The notes under the pieces were generated by a model, which worked only from the letters and a program-made list of their open reading frames with translations, ran no database searches and had not been told where the DNA came from. Shown piece by piece: positions 54,247-64,000 of a stretch of 64,000 bases of DNA. Position numbers and translations under genes: made by a program. The stretch lies in NCBI GenBank assembly GCA_947184155.2, contig CAMXCT020001382.1, forward strand, positions 93,337 through 157,336, read 5' to 3'. Positions within the stretch are counted from its first letter, which is position 1, and each line of letters begins with the position of its first letter. This DNA is from Cladocopium goreaui (taxonomy: Eukaryota > Sar > Dinophyceae > Suessiales > Symbiodiniaceae).

Positions 54247-54865
54247 ATGGATGACACCATGGACTCCGTTACGGAGCGTTCACCAAAGGCTCCAAGACTG
54301 GCAGAATCACCAAAGCAGCAAACGATGCAAATCACCAGCACAGATCTTGAACTTTATGAACATGAAGATGCTGCAGTGCAGTTTGACTTTGAAGATGCAG
54401 ACCATGACAAGTTGGAACAGTACGAATTTGAGTTTTACGATGATGAATTTTTGGAGAGTGAGTCAAGTGATAATCAAGATGCTGAGATGGCCCGAATCTT
54501 ACAGCAGTTGACATTTCCTTTCAGTGCAAAGGAGCCAGACTTGTCAGCTGACGAGATGGGTGCGTCTTGACTCGCTTGCAGACCAATTGGAATTGCAGCG
54601 TTTGCAGAAGCTCCAAGTTTTGCAAAGCCTAGAGACGGTGCCAAGCAACTCAAAAGTGCTGAGCACGAGATTCGTGCGAACTTGGTGCGAAAAACATGAT
54701 GACAAAGGCAATGCAATTTGGCTCAGACGTTCAAGGTTTGTTGCCAGAGAGTTTGCTTGGTTGGAACCTGAGCGAGAAAGTTTGTTTTCGCCAGCTAGTG
54801 GTTCAATCATCAGCCGCATCTTGCCCACCATTTTCTTGGAAATGCGAGACATGTAAGATGCCATT
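54247..54865 (+). pseudogene. Copia pol linker and start of reverse transcriptase
   Basis: An acidic linker (DDEFLESESSDNQDAEMARIL) runs to about 54,550. A shifted frame then gives SNSKVLSTRFVRTWCEKHDDKGNAIWLRRSRFVAREF, the standard opening of a copia reverse transcriptase. An in-frame TAA at 54,854-54,856 follows MRDM. The frame continues directly into LASLDVRDAFL, so a single nonsense change separates this part from the main pol block. Confidence 0.8.
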
Positions 54866-57193
54866 TTGGCCAGCCTTGATGTGCGAGATGCATTTCTGAC
54901 AGTGCAACAGGAGTGCCCAACGCTTGTTCACACCAGTGACGCTGGAGGAAATGTAAGGAGCTTTGCATTGGGTCGCGTTTTGCCTGGACAACGTGATGGC
55001 AGCTTGTTGTGGTACAAAGCCATCACATCATACCTGAAAAAGACCCTTGACCTTGAAGAACATGCTCCTTATCCATGCGTTTTGAAATCAAAGGACAACA
55101 GTTGCATCATCATGATCCATGTTGATGATTTACTTGTTGCAGTGCGCAAAAGCTTTGTCCTTGGAAGGTTTGCCACGGAACTTCGCAAGGCCTATGACAT
55201 CTCAATGCAGTGTATGGAAAAACCTGGTGATGAGATTACGTTTTTGAAGCGGTTGCATGTCCTTCATCATGACGGCTGCATGACGATTCAGACTCACTGG
55301 AAGCACATCAGTCAGTTGTGCTCACTGCTTGGGATGAATCCCAAACATCAAAACAAAAAGACGCCTGCACATTCAGACATCGATCGTGAAGATGCAACAG
55401 AAGATTTGTCTGGTGATGTCGCAAGCATTTTCAGAACGTGCGTTGGTATCTTGATGTACCTGGCCAATGATGTTCCACATTGCCAATACGTGATTCGCCA
55501 TTTGTCAACATACAGTTCAAAGCCTACTCAGAAGAGCTTGACAGTTTTGAAGCATTTGGTTGCGTATTTGGCAAGCCACAGTGAAATCTCAGTGTCTCTG
55601 AAATGGAATGGCCGCAATAGCGGGATTTACCATGGGTACCCTGACATCAGCCAATGCGACAATGTGCTGGAGATATTTACTGACAGCGACTGGGCAAGCG
55701 ACAGGCAGTCGCGCAGAGGTGTTTCTTGCTGCGTGATTTTCTACGGTGGTTGCCTCCTCTTTTCTGCTTCAAGGACCCAGAAAATTATCAGTTTGAGTTC
55801 AGCGGAAGCAGAAGTCTATGCAAGCAGCAGCGGATGTTCTGATGCAATTCTTCTGTCAAGAATGCTTGCTTGGTTGACTGGTCGCCGCACAATCATCCAT
55901 GCATACACAGATTCAAGCGGCGCGAAAGGCATCCTCCAACGTCAGGGAGTGGGCCGCCTGAGACATCTGAGTTGCAGAATCCTATGGTTACAACAATTGA
56001 TTTCAGCTGGCATCATCAAACTTTGCAGCGTGAGTGGAAGCATCAACCCTGCAGACATTGGAACAAAACGACTTTCAGCACCGAGATTGAGATCATTGAT
56101 GTCAGTGTTGGGTTTGTCGAACCGCGACACAGGGGCTCTTGAAGGCAGTGATGATCCTGGAAAAGTGTTTATCAAGCGCTACAATGTACGCGCTCTTGTC
56201 TGCGCCTTGAGCCTACTGAATTTCCAGGGATGTGAGTCAACAGAGCCCGTTTCAAGTGATCAAGGACTTTTGGTCTTTACAGTTTTGCTTGGCCTTGTCT
56301 TGATGCTGCCACTGGTATTTTCATGGCTTGGTTGGTTTGCAATGCGTGCAACAGAGCAAGAGCCTGAACACGAGATCATGCCAGTTGCAAGTGGTTCAAG
56401 TGGTGACCCAGGTTTGCATGACACGTTTGATGGACCTGCAGAACCCGCAATGCCAAAGATGCCACCAATTCCATGTCTGATTGGAAGCAGCAGTGACCCA
56501 ATCACCACTGGTGCAAGCAGTTCAACTGATCCATCGACAGATGCTGGTGGATGGGACGATTCTGGCATGCCAAAGTTTTCAAGTTCGAGGAACTTACCAC
56601 TTCCAGGAGATGCATGGTCCCCGGAAGCAATGCTGACCTGGATGTACGAAAGATGCATGCGTCGCCACGAAGCTGCAACAACTGATGCCCGAAGAACTTT
56701 GTATGCTGAAAGACTTGCTGTTCTACGTGCTGTGATGCGAGAGTGCCGAAGCAATGATCCAGGACTGCGACACTCTGCGAGCCAAATGACTCGAACGATG
56801 AGTGACATTTCATCTGATGAGGAGTCGTCAAACAATGGCCTTTCAACAATCGACATGTGTGCAGTTTTGGATGACGCTGAAAGAGCTGTGAGCATTGGCA
56901 CACAGTTGGTTCAAACAATGGGAGCATCCTCGAGCAGCGCGCCAGCAGCAAGCTCACATGTGAATGCAGTTGCCGATGCCATGATCAACATGTTGGCATC
57001 GAATGGTTCAAATGGGCAAGAAGCAGCTGAAGAAGAGGAAATGGAAACAGACTCAGACTTTGAAATGGAAACCCAATCAGAGCGAGCACGACGCTACATA
57101 TCCAGCGAGATGTGCGAAGTAAGTGATCCAGAAGAATGGATGGTGTACCACCACGGCCAAAGCGATGATGACAACTCCAGCTCAGAAACTTAG
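54857..57193 (+). CDS. Copia reverse transcriptase and RNase H with Ser-rich, membrane-anchored C-terminal extension
   Basis: Reverse transcriptase palm: LDVRDAFL carries the first catalytic Asp and IHVDDLLVAV (about 55,120) the paired Asp, the copia form of YVDD. RNase H follows with FTDSDWASD (about 55,677), SSAEAEVYA (about 55,798) and YTDSSGAKG (about 55,905), supplying the D-E-D set, then the NPADIGTK box. About 330 further residues are unusual for copia. They include one strong hydrophobic segment (LLVFTVLLGLVLMLPLVFSW, about 56,268-56,328) and a Ser/acidic tail. The frame has no ATG of its own and joins upstream pol. No LTR was identified. Confidence 0.85.
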   Translation, partial: DAILASLDVRDAFLTVQQECPTLVHTSDAGGNVRSFALGRVLPGQRDGSLLWYKAITSYLKKTLDLEEHAPYPCVLKSKDNSCIIMIHVDDLLVAVRKSFVLGRFATELRKAYDISMQCMEKPGDEITFLKRLHVLHHDGCMTIQTHWKHISQLCSLLGMNPKHQNKKTPAHSDIDREDATEDLSGDVASIFRTCVGILMYLANDVPHCQYVIRHLSTYSSKPTQKSLTVLKHLVAYLASHSEISVSLKWNGRNSGIYHGYPDISQCDNVLEIFTDSDWASDRQSRRGVSCCVIFYGGCLLFSASRTQKIISLSSAEAEVYASSSGCSDAILLSRMLAWLTGRRTIIHAYTDSSGAKGILQRQGVGRLRHLSCRILWLQQLISAGIIKLCSVSGSINPADIGTKRLSAPRLRSLMSVLGLSNRDTGALEGSDDPGKVFIKRYNVRALVCALSLLNFQGCESTEPVSSDQGLLVFTVLLGLVLMLPLVFSWLGWFAMRATEQEPEHEIMPVASGSSGDPGLHDTFDGPAEPAMPKMPPIPCLIGSSSDPITTGASSSTDPSTDAGGWDDSGMPKFSSSRNLPLPGDAWSPEAMLTWMYERCMRRHEAATTDARRTLYAERLAVLRAVMRECRSNDPGLRHSASQMTRTMSDISSDEESSNNGLSTIDMCAVLDDAERAVSIGTQLVQTMGASSSSAPAASSHVNAVADAMINMLASNGSNGQEAAEEEEMETDSDFEMETQSERARRYISSEMCEVSDPEEWMVYHHGQSDDDNSSSET

Positions 57194-59220
57194 CCGTGAA
57201 GTGGGGTCCATCCAATAATTCAGAAAGTTTGGTAGCTTTGATTCTTAGTGACAAGAGCTTCAAACTGACTTCAAAGAAGTCTTGCAAGTAGTGGCACGCC
57301 ACAGTGCGCCCCAGCGGCATTCGTTTGGAGCTCCTAGTGACTTTCAACATTTGCGTAGGTGCATGGTGCCATTTCAAACATTTGATGCCTTGTTGACACA
57401 CGCATCAAGGCGGGGTGCAACATATTGTCGCCTGTTGTAGCTGTGCAGTTGCATGTGTTGCATCCCATGTCACATAGGAATTTGATCAGGTAGTATCAGT
57501 TCTTATCGTGAGGCGCTTGTGACTCAAGCAAAACAAACAGATCTGCAATCCGGATATGTTGGACTCCACAGACGCATGCTAGACGCGAAGGAGGCTTTTG
57601 AATGTTTGTTGTAAAGGCGGTTTTTTTTTTCAATTTCCTATCTGAATATGTGCTTCGGAATCAAAAACAAGTGGTTTTCTCATTTCAACATGTCTCGTGC
57701 AAGGGAACGTTGCGGTGTTGCTGTTGAAAAAACGGTGCAAATCTTACTTTGTGACCTTGTGGCCGTTTACGCTTTTATCAGCTTGACATTTGCGGGTGTT
57801 TAGCTGGTTGACTTGACATTCAATGATGGCAACCAACATAAACCCCAAGCAACAAACAAACACAATAAACTGCACATGGAGGCAAAACAAACTAACCAAA
57901 AAGGACAATTTCCCGATTCCCATTGATTAATACACTTGAAACATTAACATCATATGGTTTCGGAATAATTGAACTGAACGCCCGCGTTTCAACAATGTCG
58001 GGTCAGAACCTAAGTTTTGTGTTTTCGACATTGCTGTATATAATTGTGTTGTGTTTTGACATATTTCAGGCGAAGATGGCGGCAACAAGCAGGCACGTGT
58101 GGTTTGTGGGAAAGCACCAAACATGACAGCTGTGTTGCCCAAATTGTCCCAAGGCTAACAACAGGTGGCGGGTCTTGGCAGGTGTTCAATCCTCAGAATG
58201 TTCAGATTTTTCCAATGAATTTCCGTTGGAGTGGCTGGACAGCTGAGGCATCTGTGGTTTCCACTTCGATTGGGCTCTATTTGAGGTGTCTTGAAACACA
58301 CTAAAGTTTTGTGCATATTTCAGCATCCCAAAATACAGCGGTTTGGCTGTTTTGGATTTTTCCCGACATGTTTTTGGTAACATGATTTGGACATTTGTCA
58401 CCAGACATGTGATGAAAATTGGCACGGGCAGGTTTCATCACCTGCTGTCCATCGCCAGCTTGAGGAGGACATGCAAATGATCACCAGAGTCACCATGAGT
58501 TCGTTGTTACAGCAGGAATCATGACAGCATCGTTGAGATGGTCGACCAACATCCAGTTTTGGCGCCACTTTGCTACGTTCAAACCTCAGCCAAATGTGAA
58601 ACAACCAAAAATCATCCTACTGATATAATGTTCCTGTGTGTTTGGTTCAAACTCCGAGACTTGAAACGTATTTTTCCATGTTTGCCATTTTTTTTTCCTG
58701 TTCATTTTCATTTTTCCACATCCATGGACAGGGTCAAACTGAGTGACCGGTTGCCCAACATCCAATTGCCTGAGATTGGCGTTCTTGTTGCTGTGATCGG
58801 CATCACTTGTCCAGGCCAGGATGTGCCAAGTGTGTGTGAAAATGGGGAACTCCAAGTTATCGCCATGAAATAAGAGGGATGATGATTAGCCAATGGATAT
58901 ACCTCATTTTTCAGACAAACATCCCGGATGACACGCATTTTTTGTGGATGGATAGTTGAACCACAAATAAATCCTTGGCCAAAAATCCGATAATATGTGA
59001 TCTATGTTCACAATATTCTACATATCATGATCATATTGGTTATGTCCTATTTATATATGATGAAGTTCCAGAATGGATCGAATAGTCTATGCAGATAGTG
59101 AGCATGGGAGCATGCGTGTGACTTTGTTTCATCTTGCAGTTTCAATTCAAGGGTGGTAGTGTGGTGGGATTGGCCATTTTCTTTAGTGGGTGCTTCAAAA
59201 GAGGCTTAGGGGGGCGAGCT
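57194..59220. other. Two-kilobase stretch with no recognised gene
   Basis: AT-richer than its surroundings, with T runs near 57,620 and 58,690. The frames are short and give no recognisable protein on either strand. A 3' LTR of the copia element and the 5' end of the recombinase unit could both be here, but no repeat pair within the window defines them. A TTGCAG (59,134-59,139) resembles a splice acceptor. Confidence 0.5.
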
Positions 59221-61566
59221 ATGGATGGAGACGTTGAGGAGGTGCATTCAGATGAATCAATTGATGCAGACGATGGTTGGAGTGCTGTTGGTTTTCCCGA
59301 TGATTTTCAATGTGGTGGTGACCATGGAGATGTTGTGCCTCGAGAAAATGAACCAAATTTGTCTGATTTATTTGGCCCCCATGACACCCCTGATCTTTTT
59401 GAAGATCTCCCTGCTGGGCACTCAGTACCGGACACAGATGGCATGGCTGAAGCTGGATTTGTTCAGGCGTCCTCAGATCTTTTTGTTCATGGACATGCTT
59501 GGAATAGTGAGATTGCGTTTTCTTCAACTCAACACCGTTCAGTTGATTCGCATCTTCTTTTGCCCTGGGAGACTGGAGTAATGGCCGAGATCTTTGGAGA
59601 TTTAGAAGTAGGTGCAAGGTTGCCGGAGAACATTGGTTTGGCTGAGTTGGCATTGCCTGCAACTCACGAGGAGACAGCACCAGCAAGCGCTGTTTCTACT
59701 GAGCTTGAATCATACGGTGATGCTTGTTATATACATGCAGTACAGAACCTCAAAGATTTGGAGTACTTTGAATCCAAGTCTCAACAGCTTGATTTGGCAT
59801 GCGCGCTATGGTTGGAGGTTCTGTCACAGGACTGGACTGCTTCAGGAGTTGGCACTAAATGTGCATTGGCACTGCAGCAAGATGCATCTGGTGCCTCTGC
59901 GGTTGAGACCTTAAAAGCTTGTTTCGGTGTGAAGAGCCCCTCAACCATTTTGAAGCGTGTTGCGTCCTTCAAGAAATTTTTCAGTTGGCTGGCAAACCAT
60001 TCATCAAATCCTTGCTCAACTTCTGCGTTGAATTTGCATGAGTCTGACGTATGGGATTACTTCAATTGGCTGAGAGAAAAGAGACAGCAGGCGGGTCAGG
60101 GCTTTACAGTGTGTAGCTCATTCCTGGAAGCAGTGCGTTTTGCAAAATTTGTGGTGGAGCTACATTGTGCTGACAGCATTTTGCACTCTGCCCGTCTGCT
60201 GGGCTTTGCATCTTTGGAGAAAAAACTGAAGGGACCTACGCGTCAGGCACCTAGTTTAGAGCTGGAGCATTTGAAAAGACTCCACGAGATCCTGAGCAGT
60301 GAATCAAACCTCACTGACCGATTGGGAGCTGGATGTTTCCTAGTATGTGTCTATGCAAGGGCTAGATGGAGCGATGTTCGCTTTGTGTCGCATGTCGAAG
60401 TTGACAAGAAAAGGAATGGGTCATTCACCTTGTTTACAATGGAACACAAGACATCAAGCGTTGGCATGCGACGAGAACAATATCTGCCATTGGTCATTCC
60501 ATGGGACGGCGTTGTGCGTGAGGACTGGTTAAGCCAATTCTTGCAGGTGTATGAAGAATGCGGCCTCGACATCAACAAGAGTCCGCTGGGGCCTTTGCTA
60601 CCAGCGCCAAAAGCTGGTGGAGGATTTTGTGCACGTCCTCTCACCACTTCAGAAGCCTCTGCATGGTTGAAGAAACTTTTACAGGGTACAAAGAATGCAG
60701 CTGAGCTCCGTTCTCATTCGTTAAAGGCCACACTGTTGACTTGGTGTGCCATGGCAGGATTCGAGAAGGAGCTGAGGGCAGTTCTGGGCCATCATTGCTC
60801 CGCTGTATCTGGAAGTGAGGTTGTGTATAGCCGTCATCTCCAAGTCCGAGCCCTCAGGAAGCTGGCAATGTTGCTCAATAGAGTACGGCTTGGCTTGGAC
60901 ATCGAAGATGACATGATGAAGAACTATGGAATCAGTTCTACTCCACCTCCCATGACTCCAGGTGTAGGACCGAGGACTCCTGCTGGGGTGTGCAAGCCTG
61001 CAGCGGTGCTGCCTGAACGCAGGGTGAGTGGCCATGATGGACAGCAAGAGGAGGCGCCAAGTGCCATTGGGGCCTTAAACAATGCTTTAGATGAAATGCA
61101 GAATGTGGAGGATTTGCAACAAGTTAAGAATGAAGAGTTTGACTCGAGCAGCATGGAACAGCATGCTTCTAGCTTGACCCTTTTTGGCACTGAAGTTACA
61201 GCAAACGGGCTGGTTGAGATTAGCTCGTCAAGTGGCAGCAGTTCGGATGGGAGTTCAAGCTCCACGAGTTCTACAGAGGAAGTGGTACTGCCACCTTCTA
61301 AGGTTGTCAGTTTTTTTGAAGAAGTGCCTGCAAACCAAGATTACCACAGACATTTGAAGAGCGGCATTGTGCACTCGACTGCTCGAGATGGTGAAGTGAC
61401 AAAATGCAAGATCAAGCTCTCAGACAGGTACCGCATGCTTGACAGAGTGTTTCACGTTAAGTACCCAAAGTGCATTCGCTGTTTTCCTCAAAACCACAAT
61501 CGTTTGAGGAGTGTCAGTGAGCTGACAAAAGCCTTTGATGACATCGCCAAAAGACGAAGGTCTTAA
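59221..61566 (+). CDS. Tyrosine recombinase of a mobile element
   Basis: 781 aa from ATG 59,221; the frame is open to 59,134 but that part begins after TTGCAG and may be spliced sequence. An acidic N-terminus of about 180 residues is followed by a core-binding-like helical region and the catalytic domain: ARARWSDVRF (Arg I, about 60,353), HSLKAT (60,715-60,732) in place of HxxR, LGHH, and VVYSRH with the nucleophile Tyr at 60,826-60,828. A Ser-rich tail and a basic C-terminus end it. The HxxK form is how I recall similar dinoflagellate recombinases. Intact, no stop or frameshift. Likely integrase of the unit that includes the next two genes; DIRS-like or Crypton-like is inference. Confidence 0.8.
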   Translation: MDGDVEEVHSDESIDADDGWSAVGFPDDFQCGGDHGDVVPRENEPNLSDLFGPHDTPDLFEDLPAGHSVPDTDGMAEAGFVQASSDLFVHGHAWNSEIAFSSTQHRSVDSHLLLPWETGVMAEIFGDLEVGARLPENIGLAELALPATHEETAPASAVSTELESYGDACYIHAVQNLKDLEYFESKSQQLDLACALWLEVLSQDWTASGVGTKCALALQQDASGASAVETLKACFGVKSPSTILKRVASFKKFFSWLANHSSNPCSTSALNLHESDVWDYFNWLREKRQQAGQGFTVCSSFLEAVRFAKFVVELHCADSILHSARLLGFASLEKKLKGPTRQAPSLELEHLKRLHEILSSESNLTDRLGAGCFLVCVYARARWSDVRFVSHVEVDKKRNGSFTLFTMEHKTSSVGMRREQYLPLVIPWDGVVREDWLSQFLQVYEECGLDINKSPLGPLLPAPKAGGGFCARPLTTSEASAWLKKLLQGTKNAAELRSHSLKATLLTWCAMAGFEKELRAVLGHHCSAVSGSEVVYSRHLQVRALRKLAMLLNRVRLGLDIEDDMMKNYGISSTPPPMTPGVGPRTPAGVCKPAAVLPERRVSGHDGQQEEAPSAIGALNNALDEMQNVEDLQQVKNEEFDSSSMEQHASSLTLFGTEVTANGLVEISSSSGSSSDGSSSSTSSTEEVVLPPSKVVSFFEEVPANQDYHRHLKSGIVHSTARDGEVTKCKIKLSDRYRMLDRVFHVKYPKCIRCFPQNHNRLRSVSELTKAFDDIAKRRRS

Positions 61567-62006
61567 CTTAGGCTTAAGAGCCTTGTTGCCAAAGGGCATT
61601 GTGCGAGAAAAACAAAGAGAGACCCAGCATTGCTGGGGTGCGGAAAGCCGCCAGCTGAAAGCAGCACCAAGTATTCGTCTGTTGCACCTTCTTTTTGAGA
61701 CTTTTGTGCAAGTGATCTTTCTCACCTTTTCATGTACGTTCTCCTCTTTTCCAGCTTGTTTGATCTTCATTTTGCATGCTCGGAGTTTTGCAGTTGACAT
61801 GGAAAGCCATGATAAGTGATAGCTTGCTGAGAGCAAAGGCTCAAGTGGTTCACGTTCACCAAGCTTGCTTACGTATGTTTGGCATGTTCCGTGACCTGTT
61901 TTTAAGCTTGAAACTTGTAGGCTTTAGTTCAATAACCATGACTCAGGTTTTGCACAGAGCTCAGATTCTACTTGTTGAGTTTTACTTTGCGCTTTCAATT
62001 GCCGCC
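61567..62006 (+). other. Intergenic spacer, recombinase to Gag-like gene
   Basis: 440 bp, no gene. The Gag-like frame is open from 61,776 but its plausible start is the ATG at 62,007 in GCCGCCATGA context. Confidence 0.5.
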
Positions 62007-63212
62007 ATGACTAATCTGGTGGATAGCACTGCACAGTTTGAGAGTCGGTTGAAGGAGATTGGGCTAAACCAGCCATTCATTGATTTGGTCAAAGGTCATG
62101 GTGTGCAGACCCTGTCACAGCTAGGATTCGCAGTGGGCCAGCCAGGCCAACCCATCAACAATGGTGACGTTGACCAGTTCCTCACAGGAGCTCTTGGACG
62201 TGTGCCCACAATCAATGAAGCTGCTTGCATCAAACGTGCCGCTTTTGAGGCGCACACCATGATGGTAGCAACCATACGGCAGTCAGTTGATCGTAGTGAC
62301 GATGTTCCTAAAAAGATTCCTTTCGCTGAGCGAGTTGTAAGGATGCAAGCGTTGGAAGCTGAGCTTGCAGGAATTTCCATCACTGGCGAACACGATCCTG
62401 CACATGGCTTGTTGGACAAGGCTTGTAACATCTATGACAGCAACACTCTCAAGTATCTGGACCCGGCTTCATGCATTAGCCGTGCTTTGGAGATCCAAGG
62501 GGGCTCCAAGAATCAGGAGCTGACTTTGCAGAAAGGCAGCTTGGTCCTCAAGGCCATGGACGACAAGCTGACAAGTCCAACAGACTCAGAGATCAAGGTG
62601 CACTATGCGATGGTACGCCGAGCCATTGCATTCAGGTTTGCAAAACTGATGTCATTTTCTCAGCATTGTGAATGGGAGAATTTCTTGTTTGAAGCATTGC
62701 ACCGCGATGCACCGCCGGGGTACAGCAAACCAACCCTGAGCCAAGCTCTCATGTGTGACAGGGCAGCATTCAGTCGACTGACAGAAAGAGCTACGGAAGT
62801 GAGACAGAGGGCCGATCAGACTTATCCACTTGGTGAAGCGCTACTTGCCTTGCGCAACGATCCAAACCTTGCGTTGTACCTGAGCCCTTTAGCGACCCGA
62901 TCAACTGGTGGTGCTCCTTCTCAGTCATCTACATGGAGGCCTCAGCCTTACCAACAAGAGCGGCCAGGAAAATCCAAAGGTAAAGGCAAGTCCAAGAAAG
63001 GACGCAGTGGTCCTCCAATTCCAAATGAATTGCGGGGAAAATATCACAAGACACCCAGCGGCGAGCCTATCTGTTTTGGATTCAATTGTTCAACTGGATG
63101 CAGTGACAAATCAGTGCAACCTGGGGGCCGCTGCGCCCGAGGCCTGCATGTATGCGCTGAGCCAAAGTGTGGACAACCTCATTCATTGCAGAACCATGGC
63201 AAACAGAACTGA
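62007..63212 (+). CDS. Gag-like protein with C-terminal Cys/His zinc-finger region
   Basis: 401 aa starting at ATG 62,007 with a strong Kozak-like context. It has about 300 mainly helical residues, then a basic GKSKGKGKSKKGR tract (about residue 327) and a C-terminal CFGFNCSTGC...CARGLHVC...CGQPHSLQNH region suited to zinc and nucleic-acid binding. Small Gag-like proteins with this lysine-glycine tract are common in dinoflagellate mobile elements. It is followed 60 bp later by the methyltransferase-like ORF in the same direction, after the recombinase. Intact. Confidence 0.65.
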   Translation: MTNLVDSTAQFESRLKEIGLNQPFIDLVKGHGVQTLSQLGFAVGQPGQPINNGDVDQFLTGALGRVPTINEAACIKRAAFEAHTMMVATIRQSVDRSDDVPKKIPFAERVVRMQALEAELAGISITGEHDPAHGLLDKACNIYDSNTLKYLDPASCISRALEIQGGSKNQELTLQKGSLVLKAMDDKLTSPTDSEIKVHYAMVRRAIAFRFAKLMSFSQHCEWENFLFEALHRDAPPGYSKPTLSQALMCDRAAFSRLTERATEVRQRADQTYPLGEALLALRNDPNLALYLSPLATRSTGGAPSQSSTWRPQPYQQERPGKSKGKGKSKKGRSGPPIPNELRGKYHKTPSGEPICFGFNCSTGCSDKSVQPGGRCARGLHVCAEPKCGQPHSLQNHGKQN

Positions 63213-63272
63213 TGCCAGACAAGACAAGTGGCTTTTAAGTCGTGGACAGGTTTCGGTATCCATCAATCTTTT

Positions 63273-64000
63273 ATGATCGAAATTTTTTGCGGTGCAGGGA
63301 CGCTCTGTGCTACAGCAAAACTGCTTGGCATGGGATCATCAATCGCTGTTGACAAAGTCAAGAAAGTTGGTGCACGCTGTGCTGTATATGCTTTGGACCT
63401 AACCCTGGAGCGAAATCAAAAGCTGCTTGAGAGTTGGTTAGACTCTCCACTACTTGCATGGATTCACTTGGCTCCGGTTTGCGGAACATCCAGCAGGGCC
63501 AGAGACATTAGGCGCTTTGATACAGATCCAAAACCTCTTCGAAGCGCCTCAGAGCCGGAAGGGCTAGCAGGACTCAGTGCAAGTGACTCTAAAAGAGTAT
63601 ACCTGGCGAACCTGTTGTATGAATATACAACAAATTTTCCACTTGGCGTCAGAACGCGGCATTGTGGTGACAGTTGAGAATCCCAGCAACTCATATTACT
63701 GGCTCACCAAATGGGTGAGGGACTTGATGTTGACCTGGGCTATTTTCTTTGCCGATTTTCAGGCATGCATGCTAGGCTCTTCGCGAAACAAATGGACGAA
63801 ACTGGTTTCAAACATTCCACAAATTGAGAAGATGCGCATTGCTTGCGATGGGTCACACACCCATGCACCTTGGGGATTTACTTTTGATGATGCAGGCAAA
63901 CAGGTTTGGGCTACAACAACTGAAAGCCAATATCCCCGAAAGTTCTGTATAACGCTTGTGCAGGTGGTCACTGAATTTCTGGTAGAACAAGGACTTTTAT
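63273..64000 (+). pseudogene. Cytosine-C5-methyltransferase-like ORF (one frameshift, runs off the edge)
   Basis: From ATG 63,273 the sequence reads IEIFCGAGTLCATAKLLGMG (motif I, S-adenosylmethionine binding), then LAPVCGTSSRARDI (motif IV, with the catalytic-position Cys but PVC instead of PPC). After a frameshift at about 63,600-63,650 it reads VVTVENPSNSYYWLTKWVRD (motif VI, ENP for ENV). The rest continues open to the window end. Methyltransferases of this class are known passengers of dinoflagellate retrotransposons. The order with recombinase and Gag-like gene supports a single mobile unit whose reverse transcriptase, if any, would be to the right. Confidence 0.65.

Noticed and set aside
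1-64000. Telomeric repeats supporting a chromosome-end location
   Set aside because: No TTTAGGG or TTAGGG arrays were seen. The telomere comparison rests only on the chain architecture.

Overview
The window looks like nuclear DNA of a dinoflagellate, probably a Symbiodiniaceae-type alga. Three things point there. There is a Ty1/copia pol with a long Ser-rich C-terminal tail, a tyrosine-recombinase gene with an HSLKAT box, and a Zn-finger Gag-like protein with a GKSKGKGKSKKG tract next to a cytosine-methyltransferase-like ORF. No rRNA, tRNA, bacterial operon or ordinary host gene was recognised. Nearly everything is mobile or repetitive. The species assignment is inference.

The first 53 kb are mostly copies of a large retroelement family that I cannot match to any element I know. 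The main ORF (ORF2) is a polyprotein of about 2,400-2,700 aa with three parts in order. These are a GT8-like (GT-A) glycosyltransferase domain (DSD, NAGL, EQGAL and HxFG/HxxGSK boxes), an alpha/beta hydrolase (G-H/F-S-A-G-S with downstream Asp and His), and a superfamily-1 helicase (GxFGAGK-S/T, DE-G/S-QQYG, GDxxQTPGG, GRxTVxLTR). A C-terminal alpha-helical region follows. There are two lineages. Type 1 (copies A, C, E) has a roughly 2.5-kb non-coding 3' tail. Type 2 (copies B, D, F and the tail X) has a small coiled-coil-like ORF3 and a different 3' tail. ORF1 proteins with a long disordered C-terminus lie upstream (12.7-14.3 kb) and in a third, shorter element (50.3-52.7 kb). Every 3' end that is reached, except that of X, ends in a short A run. 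No reverse transcriptase was found in the family.

Layout: the + strand carries a head-to-tail chain A(type 1)-B(type 2)-C(type 1)-D(type 2), 1-34,287. Each A run abuts the next element directly, and C and D are 5'-truncated. From 34,288 the orientation flips and a second chain runs on the - strand: X(type 2 tail, about 50.0 to 47.1 kb)-F(type 2, 5'-truncated)-E(type 1 fragment). Tail X is interrupted by a + strand type-1 tail (47,470-49,688) flanked by a perfect 20-bp target-site duplication. Copies B and D supply the empty site. This is direct evidence of LINE-like retroposition. A 78-bp minisatellite between TGAG-rich microsatellites has expanded inside the tail of F, and a 1.05-kb hairpin-rich cassette interrupts C.

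From 50 to 64 kb the window holds the ORF1-bearing element, one tail-only copy, a decayed copia pol (53.55-57.19 kb), about 2 kb without genes, and a second mobile unit with tyrosine recombinase, Gag-like Zn-finger protein and methyltransferase-like ORF running off the right edge. Most copies carry frameshifts. Comparing A with C shows mainly synonymous change, so these ORFs were under selection before they decayed.
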